Below are positions 1 through 5,620 of a DNA stretch of 7,387 bases, in pieces; the first letter of the stretch is position 1, and every line of letters starts with the position of its first letter. The notes beneath the pieces are model-generated. The model did not search any database. It was given only the letters and a program-made list of their open reading frames with translations, and was not told the DNA's origin. The stretch is from Acidobacteriaceae bacterium (GTDB taxonomy: Bacteria; Acidobacteriota; Terriglobia; Terriglobales; Acidobacteriaceae), in the NCBI GenBank assembly GCA_030040395.1, contig JASHTU010000359.1, positions 1-7,387 on the forward strand, in the 5' to 3' direction. Both the position numbers and the translations under genes were made by a program.

Positions 1-864
1 CAAGGCCACGTCGGCGGCGCTGAGCACGCTCCACAAATCCTCCAGAGTGAAGGCGGGGATGATGGCCGTCAGCGGCTCGGGTTTATAGGTATTGATCTCG
101 CGCTGCAAGAACAGCGTGCTCATGCGCGACTTGGTGCGCAACAGGAACGCGCTGATGGTCTTGATCTGCAGGTCGGACTTATGGATCTGCGATTCGGGAA
201 TCTCGGTAAGCGGGGGCGCGCCATTCTCCCACCCGAGGTGCATCGCCTCGTCGCCCCACAGCGTGATGTAAATGCCGCGATCCACCGGTGTGGCCGTGTG
301 GGCCAGGACGCCGACCACTGTATACGGGTCGGCCGTGTGCTTAAGAAAACTGCCTTGGAGGCCGTGGCTGAGCACGATTTGCTGCCCCAGGCGGTAATGA
401 AGCTGGTTGGCGACGGCGCTGCCCAACACAGCGTCGAAAATTCCTTCCGCGCGCGCGCCCTGCGCGAATTGAAGGCTGTGATCGCCACGATAGCGGTAAT
501 GCTCATAGAAGTTGTCGTCGGTGGCCACGACGCGAAAACCGCGGTGACTGTCGCCCATCGAAAGCGGGATTGTCCACAGCACCGCCGGATGGTTGGCGAA
601 GTGTTGATACGAGGCGTAGGAAATGTCGTTGTTGGCGGTTCCAATGTGGAAGACCGCGTAGAGCAGCAGCGGCAGCGAACCGCCCCGCGCCCCCACCACG
701 AGGTCAGTCTGGCTCAGTGTGCCCTCGAATCCCACTTGCGTTCCCTGCCGGATGCGGTCCACTCCAACCAGCAGCAACACGCTCAGTGCGATGGAGAAAA
801 TCGTCAGGCCGGTCGTAAACATCCGACTCCGCAAGGATTCGTACGCCAGGAGCAAGACGGTCAC
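1..864 (-). CDS. MacB/FtsX-type ABC transporter permease, 3' end cut by window edge
   Basis: Inner-membrane permease that should pair with the ATPase encoded just upstream. The frame is open from the GTG at 864 to the window edge (288 codons); the family usually has about 400 residues, so the last 100-plus, with the C-terminal FtsX membrane segments, lie outside. Seen: a short cytoplasmic N-terminus, one transmembrane segment at about residues 16-35 (LTIFSIALSVLLLVGV), then a large extracytoplasmic domain resembling the MacB core domain. The stretch QTDLVVGARGG (51-62) and SMGDSHRGFRVV (102-113) match the permeases found beside DUF2796/DUF3299 proteins. The periplasmic part is rich in His (12 residues between 73 and 228). 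Start choice: GTG at 864 overlaps the ATPase stop as GTGA, typical of translational coupling; GTG at 870 is an alternative, and an in-frame TAG at 886-888 limits the start upstream. Substrate is unknown; zinc or another metal is suggested only by family context. Confidence 0.88.
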   Translation of the reverse strand, partial: MTVLLLAYESLRSRMFTTGLTIFSIALSVLLLVGVDRIRQGTQVGFEGTLSQTDLVVGARGGSLPLLLYAVFHIGTANNDISYASYQHFANHPAVLWTIPLSMGDSHRGFRVVATDDNFYEHYRYRGDHSLQFAQGARAEGIFDAVLGSAVANQLHYRLGQQIVLSHGLQGSFLKHTADPYTVVGVLAHTATPVDRGIYITLWGDEAMHLGWENGAPPLTEIPESQIHKSDLQIKTISAFLLRTKSRMSTLFLQREINTYKPEPLTAIIPAFTLEDLWSVLSAADVAL

Positions 865-1547
865 GCGCACCCCCGGCTTATTTCGCTAAGAGCAACGCGC
901 TCCTCGAAACGTTCCATCAGCGAGCGGTCGTGACTGACGAAGACCAACGTGGCCCGCGCTTCATCGCAGACTTCAAAGAGCAGTTCGAGAAAGTCGGCGC
1001 GGCGATCGGAATCGAGCGACGAAGTTGGTTCGTCGGCGATGACCAGACTGGGTTTTCCGATCACCGCGCGCGCGATGGCCACGCGCTGCTGCTGACCGGT
1101 GCTGAGCTTCTTCACGTTGCGGTCGAGGTAGGCTTCCAGCCCCAACCGGCCCACCAGGCGCTCCACCTCCTTGCCTACCGTGGGCGCAACGATTTGTTGG
1201 CGGCGCCGTTTGTGTACGTGACAGGGCAGGGCCACGTTCTGGCGCACCGTCAGGTAGGGAATCAGGTTGAAGCTCTGGAAGATGTAGCCCATTTCCGAGC
1301 CGCGATGCCTATCGCGCGCCGGCGCGGACATTTTTGTCATTTCCTTGCCCAGCACGGTGCAACTCCCCTGCTGCGGTTTGAGCACGCCGGTGATCAGCCC
1401 CAGCAGCGTGGTTTTACCGGATCCGCTCGGCCCGTAGAGAAAAACCCGCTTGCCGGTCTCGACTGTCAGTTCGTCCACGCGCAACACCGGAGTGCGCCTG
1501 TCGTATCCGAACACAACGTTACGCAGATGGATGGCTTCGGAAGTCAT
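861..1547 (-). CDS. ABC transporter ATP-binding protein (MacB/LolD-like)
   Basis: Cytoplasmic ATPase subunit (228 aa) that would energise the downstream permease. Seen motifs: Walker A GPSGSGKTT (39-47), Q-loop Gln91 in YIFQSFNLIPYLTV, signature LSTGQQQR (148-155), Walker B LVIADEPTSSLD (168-179) and H-loop His206 in FVSHD. The order and the YIFQSFNLIPYLTV segment place it with MacB/LolD-type ATPases, which couple to single-unit FtsX permeases rather than to importers with many membrane segments. The signature has Thr in place of the usual first Gly (LSTGQ for LSGGQ), which I recall as frequent in this subgroup. It follows the DUF3299 gene by 29 bp, and its stop overlaps the permease start, so the three are probably one transcript. 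The Shine-Dalgarno sequence before ATG 1547 is weak, consistent with coupling to the gene upstream. Confidence 0.93.
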   Translation of the reverse strand: MTSEAIHLRNVVFGYDRRTPVLRVDELTVETGKRVFLYGPSGSGKTTLLGLITGVLKPQQGSCTVLGKEMTKMSAPARDRHRGSEMGYIFQSFNLIPYLTVRQNVALPCHVHKRRRQQIVAPTVGKEVERLVGRLGLEAYLDRNVKKLSTGQQQRVAIARAVIGKPSLVIADEPTSSLDSDRRADFLELLFEVCDEARATLVFVSHDRSLMERFEERVALSEISRGCA

Positions 1548-1576
1548 CTAAGTGTCCGAGTTATTGCATTTTGGGA

Positions 1577-2059
1577 TTACTGCGGTTGATAGGGAACTAC
1601 GCTCTCTCCCGAAAGATCGTAGGAGACATCGCCATAAGGGCTTTGCACCGTCGAGATGCGCAAGGTGCCGGTCACCAGAATGGGATCGGTGAAGGTGACT
1701 TGCACCTTGGTGTTCTTATCCATCTTGACGTACACGATTTGGTTCGGCGGCGGAGGCGGCACGTGAATGCAAGCGCCCGCGTAAGGGACGAGCAAAAACT
1801 CCGTCACCTGATCCAGATCGTCTTCGAGCGGCACCATGAAGCCCGGGATGCTGACCCGCTTGCCGTCCAACTGCAAAGCCGCGGCCTTCTGCTGGCCCTG
1901 AGGAATGCTGAAGTTCAAGGTCTGCAGGGTCTGCCAGTTCACCGTGACCGGAGCCGGCGCAGCCCCGAGCAAGACTGCCGCGCCCAGCGCCCATGCGCAG
2001 CAAATGAGGCTTCGGCGGCAGCCGAGGCATCTCCGAATATCCGCCGCAATGCGCATCAT
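1577..2059 (-). CDS. DUF3299 family exported protein
   Basis: Small exported protein (160 aa) of the DUF3299 family, recognised by GFMVPLE (73-79), the segment EFLLVPYAGACIHVPPPPPN (87-106) and the following Gln107, which are the family hallmark. The N-terminus has an arginine-containing n-region, a hydrophobic core at about 18-33 (LICCAWALGAAVLLG) and a likely signal-peptidase site near APAP (35-38); the Cys pair at 20-21 is not in a convincing lipobox. Biochemical function is not established. Cys97 and His99 next to the polyproline run are obvious candidates for metal or redox chemistry, by inference only. In other bacteria I recall DUF3299 genes beside the same ATPase and permease types and a DUF2796 (ZrgA) protein, in zinc-responsive loci. 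Two ATGs lie in tandem (2059 and 2056); the second has a better-spaced GGAG. The upstream gap of 71 bp shows no terminator. Confidence 0.87.
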   Translation of the reverse strand: MMRIAADIRRCLGCRRSLICCAWALGAAVLLGAAPAPVTVNWQTLQTLNFSIPQGQQKAAALQLDGKRVSIPGFMVPLEDDLDQVTEFLLVPYAGACIHVPPPPPNQIVYVKMDKNTKVQVTFTDPILVTGTLRISTVQSPYGDVSYDLSGESVVPYQPQ

Positions 2060-2130
2060 TATCTCCGCGGACGTCCTTTCACCTCCCCGGGTCTACTTCT
2101 TACGATACTCTTGCCATCCCCGAACGGCGT

Positions 2131-3738
2131 CTACTGCTGAGTCACAGGCTGTCGCGGAGTGATCTGCTCCGGCAGCGGCGGCCGCGGCCGGAATACGGTC
2201 CAGTGGTTGGCCATCTGCGGATTGCTCGAAGGGTGTTCGTCGTTCCACGCATCCATTGAGATGCCGTTCAGGTCGTAAACGACCTTTCCCGCGCGTATGG
2301 TGAGCTCGCAGATCACGCGGGTGTCGCCCATCATCTTGGTGTTGTCCATGTCTAGAAAGCCGAATTTCCCGTGCTCTTCGCTCAATACGGCCACATCCGC
2401 CGTCGCGCCCACCGAGAGGTTGCCGAGCTCCGGCCGCTGAATTTCCCTGGCCGGATGCCAGGTTGTATCGGCCACCACCTGCTGCAGCGTGAGTCCCATG
2501 GCCATGAATTTGCTCATCACGTTCAGCATGTCCTTGGTGCTCGAGTTCATGCTATCCGCGTGCAAATCGGTGGAGAGCGAATCGGGCAGGAAACCCGCTT
2601 TGATCAGAGGCACGGCGACCCGGAAGCGAAAGCTGCCGCCGCCGGTGCCGGCGTCGAAATAGATGCCGCGCTTGCGCCCTTCGATCAGCGCCTTCGACGG
2701 TCCCAGGGTCATCACATCCTGTTCGCCACGCAGTCCGGAGTAAGTATGCGTGTAGATGTCGCCGGGACGCAAATACTTGGTCAGCAGATCATACAGCGGC
2801 CGCTCGATGCGGTTGGCGCCATAGTCGATCATCACCGGGATGTGGGCGATATTGCCCGCGCCAACTGCCTGGATGTACGGCTCCCATTCCGGTCCCGTAA
2901 AGTGCGCGCTCTTGACGCCAATGATGGTGTCAGGATAGCGGAGGGCCATGTAGCCGGTGGGAACCATCTGCATGTCGTCGAGGTTGTCTTCGAATCGCAC
3001 GCCGCGCATGCCTGCCCCCACAATGTTGATAAACGCCAACACCCGGGTCTGCTCGCGATCGATGACGTGTTCTTTGAAATCCTCAAAATTGCGCCATCCT
3101 GAACTGCCTGCGTCGCACACCGTGGTCACTCCGGTACGGAACGTGAAGCCGTCCGGCCAGATTCCCCAATCGCCCGCATAGGAGCGGGCTTCGCCCGTCG
3201 AGGCGTAGTCGTGGGTGTGGATGTCGACCAGCCCCGGGGTCACGTAATAGCCGGTTGCGTCGATCGTTTTAGCGGCGTCTTTGGCGTCCAGGTGCTGGCT
3301 CACCGCGGCGATCTTGCCATCCTTGATGCCCACGTCCATCACCGCGTCGATGTTGTTCTTGGCGTCGATCACGTGACCGTTCTGCAGCAGCAAATCGTAT
3401 GGCAACGAGTTGGGCTCCGTGGGCGGTGGCCCCACACGGGGAGGGTGCGCGCCGGCCGCGGCGGATCCGCCCTGCTGTGGAACCGCCTGCGGCAGCCCGG
3501 CTTCCTGGTTCGGTCCCTGGCCTGCAGGAGTCACGGGAAAGCAGCCTCGGCATTCGCTGGGCCCCGGCGGTCCCTGATTCTGGTACGCGTTGGCGCTCAC
3601 CGGAACCGATGTTTCCGGAACCCGTGTAGTCTGCTGCGGGACCTGATCCCCCACGGCTTGGGCCTGCGCCGCGACCGCGACGGTAAGCATCGCGCCGAAA
3701 AGCGCGCGCACGGCAATGACAGCCAGCTTCTGGCTCAT
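2131..3738 (-). CDS. exported amidohydrolase/deacetylase-family metallohydrolase
   Basis: Predicted metal-dependent hydrolase of the amidohydrolase superfamily (535 aa), closest in pattern to the EF0837/Atu3266 deacetylase group; members of that group deacetylate N-acetyl-D-amino acids or acetyl-hydroxy acids. Sec signal peptide: hydrophobic core 7-24, cleavage likely near AQAQA (24-28). A Pro/Gln/Gly-rich linker with a CxxC (Cys63, Cys66) spans about 29-112. Catalytic domain from about 113: metal motif HTH (174-176) in VDIHTHDY, probable carboxylated Lys276 in IIGVKSAHF, Asp305 in IPVMIDYG where the group usually has His, His331 in GDIYTHTYSG, and probable catalytic Asp391 in LSTDLHADS. DAGSSGWRNFEDFKEHV (209-225) is characteristic of the group. 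A Pro-rich tail ends the protein. A strong AGGAGG lies 10 nt before ATG 3738. It is first in a leftward run with DUF3299 and the ABC genes, and divergent from the dipeptidase. True substrate is unknown. Confidence 0.9.
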   Translation of the reverse strand: MSQKLAVIAVRALFGAMLTVAVAAQAQAVGDQVPQQTTRVPETSVPVSANAYQNQGPPGPSECRGCFPVTPAGQGPNQEAGLPQAVPQQGGSAAAGAHPPRVGPPPTEPNSLPYDLLLQNGHVIDAKNNIDAVMDVGIKDGKIAAVSQHLDAKDAAKTIDATGYYVTPGLVDIHTHDYASTGEARSYAGDWGIWPDGFTFRTGVTTVCDAGSSGWRNFEDFKEHVIDREQTRVLAFINIVGAGMRGVRFEDNLDDMQMVPTGYMALRYPDTIIGVKSAHFTGPEWEPYIQAVGAGNIAHIPVMIDYGANRIERPLYDLLTKYLRPGDIYTHTYSGLRGEQDVMTLGPSKALIEGRKRGIYFDAGTGGGSFRFRVAVPLIKAGFLPDSLSTDLHADSMNSSTKDMLNVMSKFMAMGLTLQQVVADTTWHPAREIQRPELGNLSVGATADVAVLSEEHGKFGFLDMDNTKMMGDTRVICELTIRAGKVVYDLNGISMDAWNDEHPSSNPQMANHWTVFRPRPPLPEQITPRQPVTQQ

Positions 3739-3748
3739 TTTCTAGGAA

Positions 3749-3754
3749 CCTCCT
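3749..3754 (-). promoter_or_regulatory. ribosome binding site of the amidohydrolase gene
   Basis: A perfect AGGAGG on the minus strand, 10 nt before the ATG at 3738. It fixes the start of the long signal-peptide-bearing form of the protein and suggests strong translation. Confidence 0.8.
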
Positions 3755-3917
3755 CTTGATCTCTGGTTGAAAGCGGTCTTGCCGGGCAAACTCTTCGCGG
3801 TCTTCTCAGCCGGCTTCGTGGTTCCGGCGGCGGTAAGGAGTACAAGCCATTCGCTGCATGAGCCTCAGAGACCGGCGCAAGGCGATGTTCCTGCCCAGAG
3901 CCAAACCATATCATTCC

Positions 3918-3936
3918 CTTGCGCGCGAAGCGCAAG
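3918..3936. repeat. perfect inverted repeat, 7-bp arms, 5-nt centre
   Basis: CTTGCGC and GCGCAAG flank the pentamer GCGAA. There is no T-run after either arm, so it is not an intrinsic terminator. It lies about 180 bp upstream of the amidohydrolase start and 210 bp upstream of the TATAAT box, so it could be an operator for a dimeric regulator or a stem-loop in the amidohydrolase leader. A chance origin cannot be excluded. Confidence 0.35.
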
Positions 3937-4148
3937 AAACTTGGATCGTATCGCTAACAAGAAACTCTTATACCGAGAATTTACCACCTTCATCTTCACT
4001 GGGCCAGCGTTTAGCTCTCCCACAATTTGGCGCGTCTTGCGTGCGCCCATTCAAAACCATGGCGAAGAAGGCGCCATCCGGCAGTTGCCCTGCGTGTTTC
4101 TAAGGCGAATGTCCTACCTCGCGTATCTATGCCGTGCGGGCGTTTCGC

Positions 4149-4154
4149 TATAAT
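4149..4154 (+). promoter_or_regulatory. candidate -10 box (TATAAT) for the dipeptidase gene
   Basis: An exact TATAAT in a GC-rich surrounding, 170 bp before the dipeptidase start. At 17-bp spacing the -35 position reads TCTATG, a poor match, so an activator or an alternative sigma factor may be involved. Transcription would begin near 4161, leaving a leader of about 165 nt. Confidence 0.45.
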
Positions 4155-4273
4155 GCGTGCAGGCTACGTCCTGCCCTGACTCAGAGCCACAACTTAACCG
4201 AGCGGCGCGGCTTTACGCAAGCTGCTCCGCGGCCAATGTCCTCCGCCAGGGGCAGAATACTCTGGAACGCCAT

Positions 4274-4324
4274 ATGAATCGGAACGCCCGGAAGCGCCTT
4301 TTGATCCATGATCTGGAGGGGTAA
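4274..4324 (+). CDS. possible 16-codon leader peptide abutting the dipeptidase start
   Basis: ATG at 4274 opens a frame encoding MNRNARKRLLIHDLEG, ending in TAA at 4322-4324. The next base begins the GTG start of the dipeptidase, in the same frame. The dipeptidase ribosome binding site GGAGGGG lies inside the last codons of this frame, so ribosomes ending here could re-initiate on the GTG. The frame's own ribosome binding site is weak. The peptide is basic and unlike any family I know; it may be chance. Confidence 0.2.
   Translation: MNRNARKRLLIHDLEG
4315..4321 (+). promoter_or_regulatory. ribosome binding site of the dipeptidase gene
   Basis: GGAGGGG, about 5 nt before the GTG at 4325. It supports this GTG as the start, which places a TRRQFLGG Tat motif immediately after the first two residues. 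Confidence 0.75.
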
Positions 4325-5581
4325 GTGCTCACTCGTCGGCAATTCCTTGGGGGCGCCGCGCTGGCGCCGGCCGCACTTCGTCCGCGCCTTTGGGCTCAGT
4401 CCGCACTGCAGGGCTCCGGGGCCAACGGGCCCGCGCCCCGGATTTCGGCGCGCGCGCGGGCCATTCATGCGCGCGCACTGGTGTTCGATGCGCATGTGCA
4501 CGCGCTGGACCGCGAGTTTTATCACGGTGGCAGCATGGGCGACCGCACCACCGAGGGCCAATGGGATTTGTCGCGCGCGCGGGAAGGCGGAGTGGGCGCT
4601 TTCTTTCTCTCCGTTTTTGTTCCCGAGGAATACTATCCAGGCCGCTTTGAAACCAAGCAGGCGTTGCGCCGCGTGGATCACGCGCTCCGGCAACTGGAGA
4701 TGAACCGCGATCAGGTGGAACTGGCGCTCAACGCCGGCGACGTCGAGCGCATCCGCGCCCAGGCCAAAGTAGCCGCGGTGCTCGACATCGAGGGCAGCTA
4801 TGATCTCGATGGGGACTTGGGAGTTCTGCGCGACCTCTACCGGCTGGGATTGCGCTCGGCTCAAGTTTCCGCTCACAACTGGGATCAGCATTATGCTGAC
4901 GCCTGCTGCTCGCCGCCCCAATGGCATGGCCTCACCACCCATGGCCGCGAGGTGATTCGCGAGATGAATCGGCTGCATATGGTGATTAACGTGTCTCATT
5001 CTTCGGATGAGACGATTTCCCAGGTGATCGATGTGAGCGATGGTCCGGTGATTGCCACACACCACGGCTTGCGCAGCGTAAACAATATCCCCCGGAATAT
5101 GCCCGACTGGCTGCTGAAAAAGCTCGCGGCCAAAGGAGGCATCATGGGGTTCCAGGTCGGCAGCGAGTTTCACTATCCGCCGGAATACGCCTTTATCACC
5201 GCGCAACGGAAGAAAACCTTCTGGGATACCTCCAACATTCCCGACCGGGTGAAAGGGAAGACAATTTACGAAGTGGATCAATTGGTCGCGCCGCAGTTCC
5301 CCATGCTGGGCGCGCACGTACCTGATTCCGTGAGCATGACGGTGGATGACTGGGTGGCAGTGGTGGACAAAGCCATCAACATGGTGGGTGAGGACCATGT
5401 GGCCTTCGGCAGCGATTTCGACGGAGGGCCAACCCTGGCGCGGGGCATGCGCGACGTCCGCGATCTGCCAATGATCACGGACGCCATGCTGCGCCGCGGT
5501 TATTCTGAGGAGCGCATCGACAAGTTCTGGGGCGGCAACCTGCTGCGCTTTTTTCGCCAGGTCACGCAAGGCCAAGGTTGA
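4325..5581 (+). CDS. Tat-exported membrane dipeptidase, peptidase family M19
   Basis: Metal-dependent dipeptidase (418 aa) of the renal dipeptidase family, which cleaves dipeptides and tolerates a D-residue at the C-terminal position. It should act outside the cytoplasm: the N-terminus carries a Tat motif, TRRQFLGG (3-10), and an Ala-rich core ending near WAQ (23-25). Catalytic landmarks in order: HVH (57-59) in LVFDAHVHALD, Glu156 in VLDIEGSYD, His225 in INVSHSSDE, His246 in PVIATHHGLRS, Asp364 in FGSDFDGG, and the terminal WGGNLLRFF (402-410). Textbook M19 enzymes have HxD at the first site; here it is HxH, as I recall for acidobacterial homologues. The start is GTG with a good ribosome binding site. 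The gene is divergent from the exported amidohydrolase and convergent with the next Tat protein, and appears monocistronic. Family is certain; substrate is not. Confidence 0.93.
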   Translation: MLTRRQFLGGAALAPAALRPRLWAQSALQGSGANGPAPRISARARAIHARALVFDAHVHALDREFYHGGSMGDRTTEGQWDLSRAREGGVGAFFLSVFVPEEYYPGRFETKQALRRVDHALRQLEMNRDQVELALNAGDVERIRAQAKVAAVLDIEGSYDLDGDLGVLRDLYRLGLRSAQVSAHNWDQHYADACCSPPQWHGLTTHGREVIREMNRLHMVINVSHSSDETISQVIDVSDGPVIATHHGLRSVNNIPRNMPDWLLKKLAAKGGIMGFQVGSEFHYPPEYAFITAQRKKTFWDTSNIPDRVKGKTIYEVDQLVAPQFPMLGAHVPDSVSMTVDDWVAVVDKAINMVGEDHVAFGSDFDGGPTLARGMRDVRDLPMITDAMLRRGYSEERIDKFWGGNLLRFFRQVTQGQG

Positions 5582-5616
5582 GGGCGCGGATATCGCACCT
5601 TCAGCGATCTTCGCCC
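5582..5616. terminator. possible bidirectional terminator between convergent genes
   Basis: The 39-bp gap between two convergent stops can fold as GGGCG (5582-5586) with CGCCC (5612-5616), and inside it ATCGC (5592-5596) with GCGAT (5604-5608) around a 7-nt loop. The internal bulge and the lack of a clear T-run (only GCTTT follows) make it a weak candidate; location is the main support. Confidence 0.33.
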
Positions 5617-5620
5617 GCTT

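Larger units (their letters stand above)
3739..4324. other. divergent intergenic region, about 590 bp, no convincing protein gene
   Basis: This stretch separates two genes reading away from each other. The middle (about 3937-4030) is visibly richer in A/T than the surrounding genes, as expected of a promoter region. It holds a TATAAT box for the rightward gene, an inverted repeat at 3918-3936 and a 16-codon leader frame at 4274-4324. No strong promoter is visible for the leftward gene: TATAAG on the minus strand at 3967-3972 has no good -35 partner. Reading frames of 66 to 128 codons here have no recognisable protein character. Confidence 0.6.

Noticed and set aside
181..1589. Rightward frames of 250 and 219 codons opposite the permease and ATPase
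   Set aside because: The minus strand carries convincing ABC transporter sequence over the same span, and the plus-strand products lack any family signature.
1941..2059. Lipoprotein signal in the DUF3299 protein
   Set aside because: The paired Cys at residues 20-21 sit at the start of the hydrophobic core without a proper lipobox; a signal-peptidase I site near residues 35-38 fits better.
2371..3759. Rightward frames of 243 and 182 codons opposite the amidohydrolase
   Set aside because: They mirror the amidohydrolase gene, are His/Arg-rich in a way typical of reversed GC-rich codons, and have no recognisable domain.
3735..3935. 66-codon leftward frame whose TGA overlaps the amidohydrolase ATG as ATGA
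   Set aside because: The overlap resembles coupling, but the product is Arg/Pro-rich with no recognisable feature, and the strong AGGAGG before the amidohydrolase explains its translation alone.
3967..3972. TATAAG on the minus strand as a -10 box for the amidohydrolase
   Set aside because: No acceptable -35 sequence lies 16-18 bp upstream, and the box is over 220 bp from the start codon.
4059..4103. 14-codon frame encoding MAKKAPSGSCPACF
   Set aside because: The CPAC ending is eye-catching given the metal theme, but there is no ribosome binding site, it lies upstream of the only good -10 box, and it is short enough to be chance.
3767..4153. 128-codon rightward frame in the intergenic region
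   Set aside because: It needs a TTG start without a good ribosome binding site, has no domain, and its stop falls within the TATAAT box.
4448..4458. Alternating GC tract with Z-DNA potential
   Set aside because: It encodes the Ala-Arg-Ala-Arg stretch after the Tat signal of the dipeptidase and is explained by GC-rich codon choice.
4181..5575. 464-codon frame antisense to the dipeptidase
   Set aside because: It lies wholly opposite a clear M19 gene with intact motifs. Its product has no recognisable domain, and long antisense frames are expected in GC-rich coding DNA.
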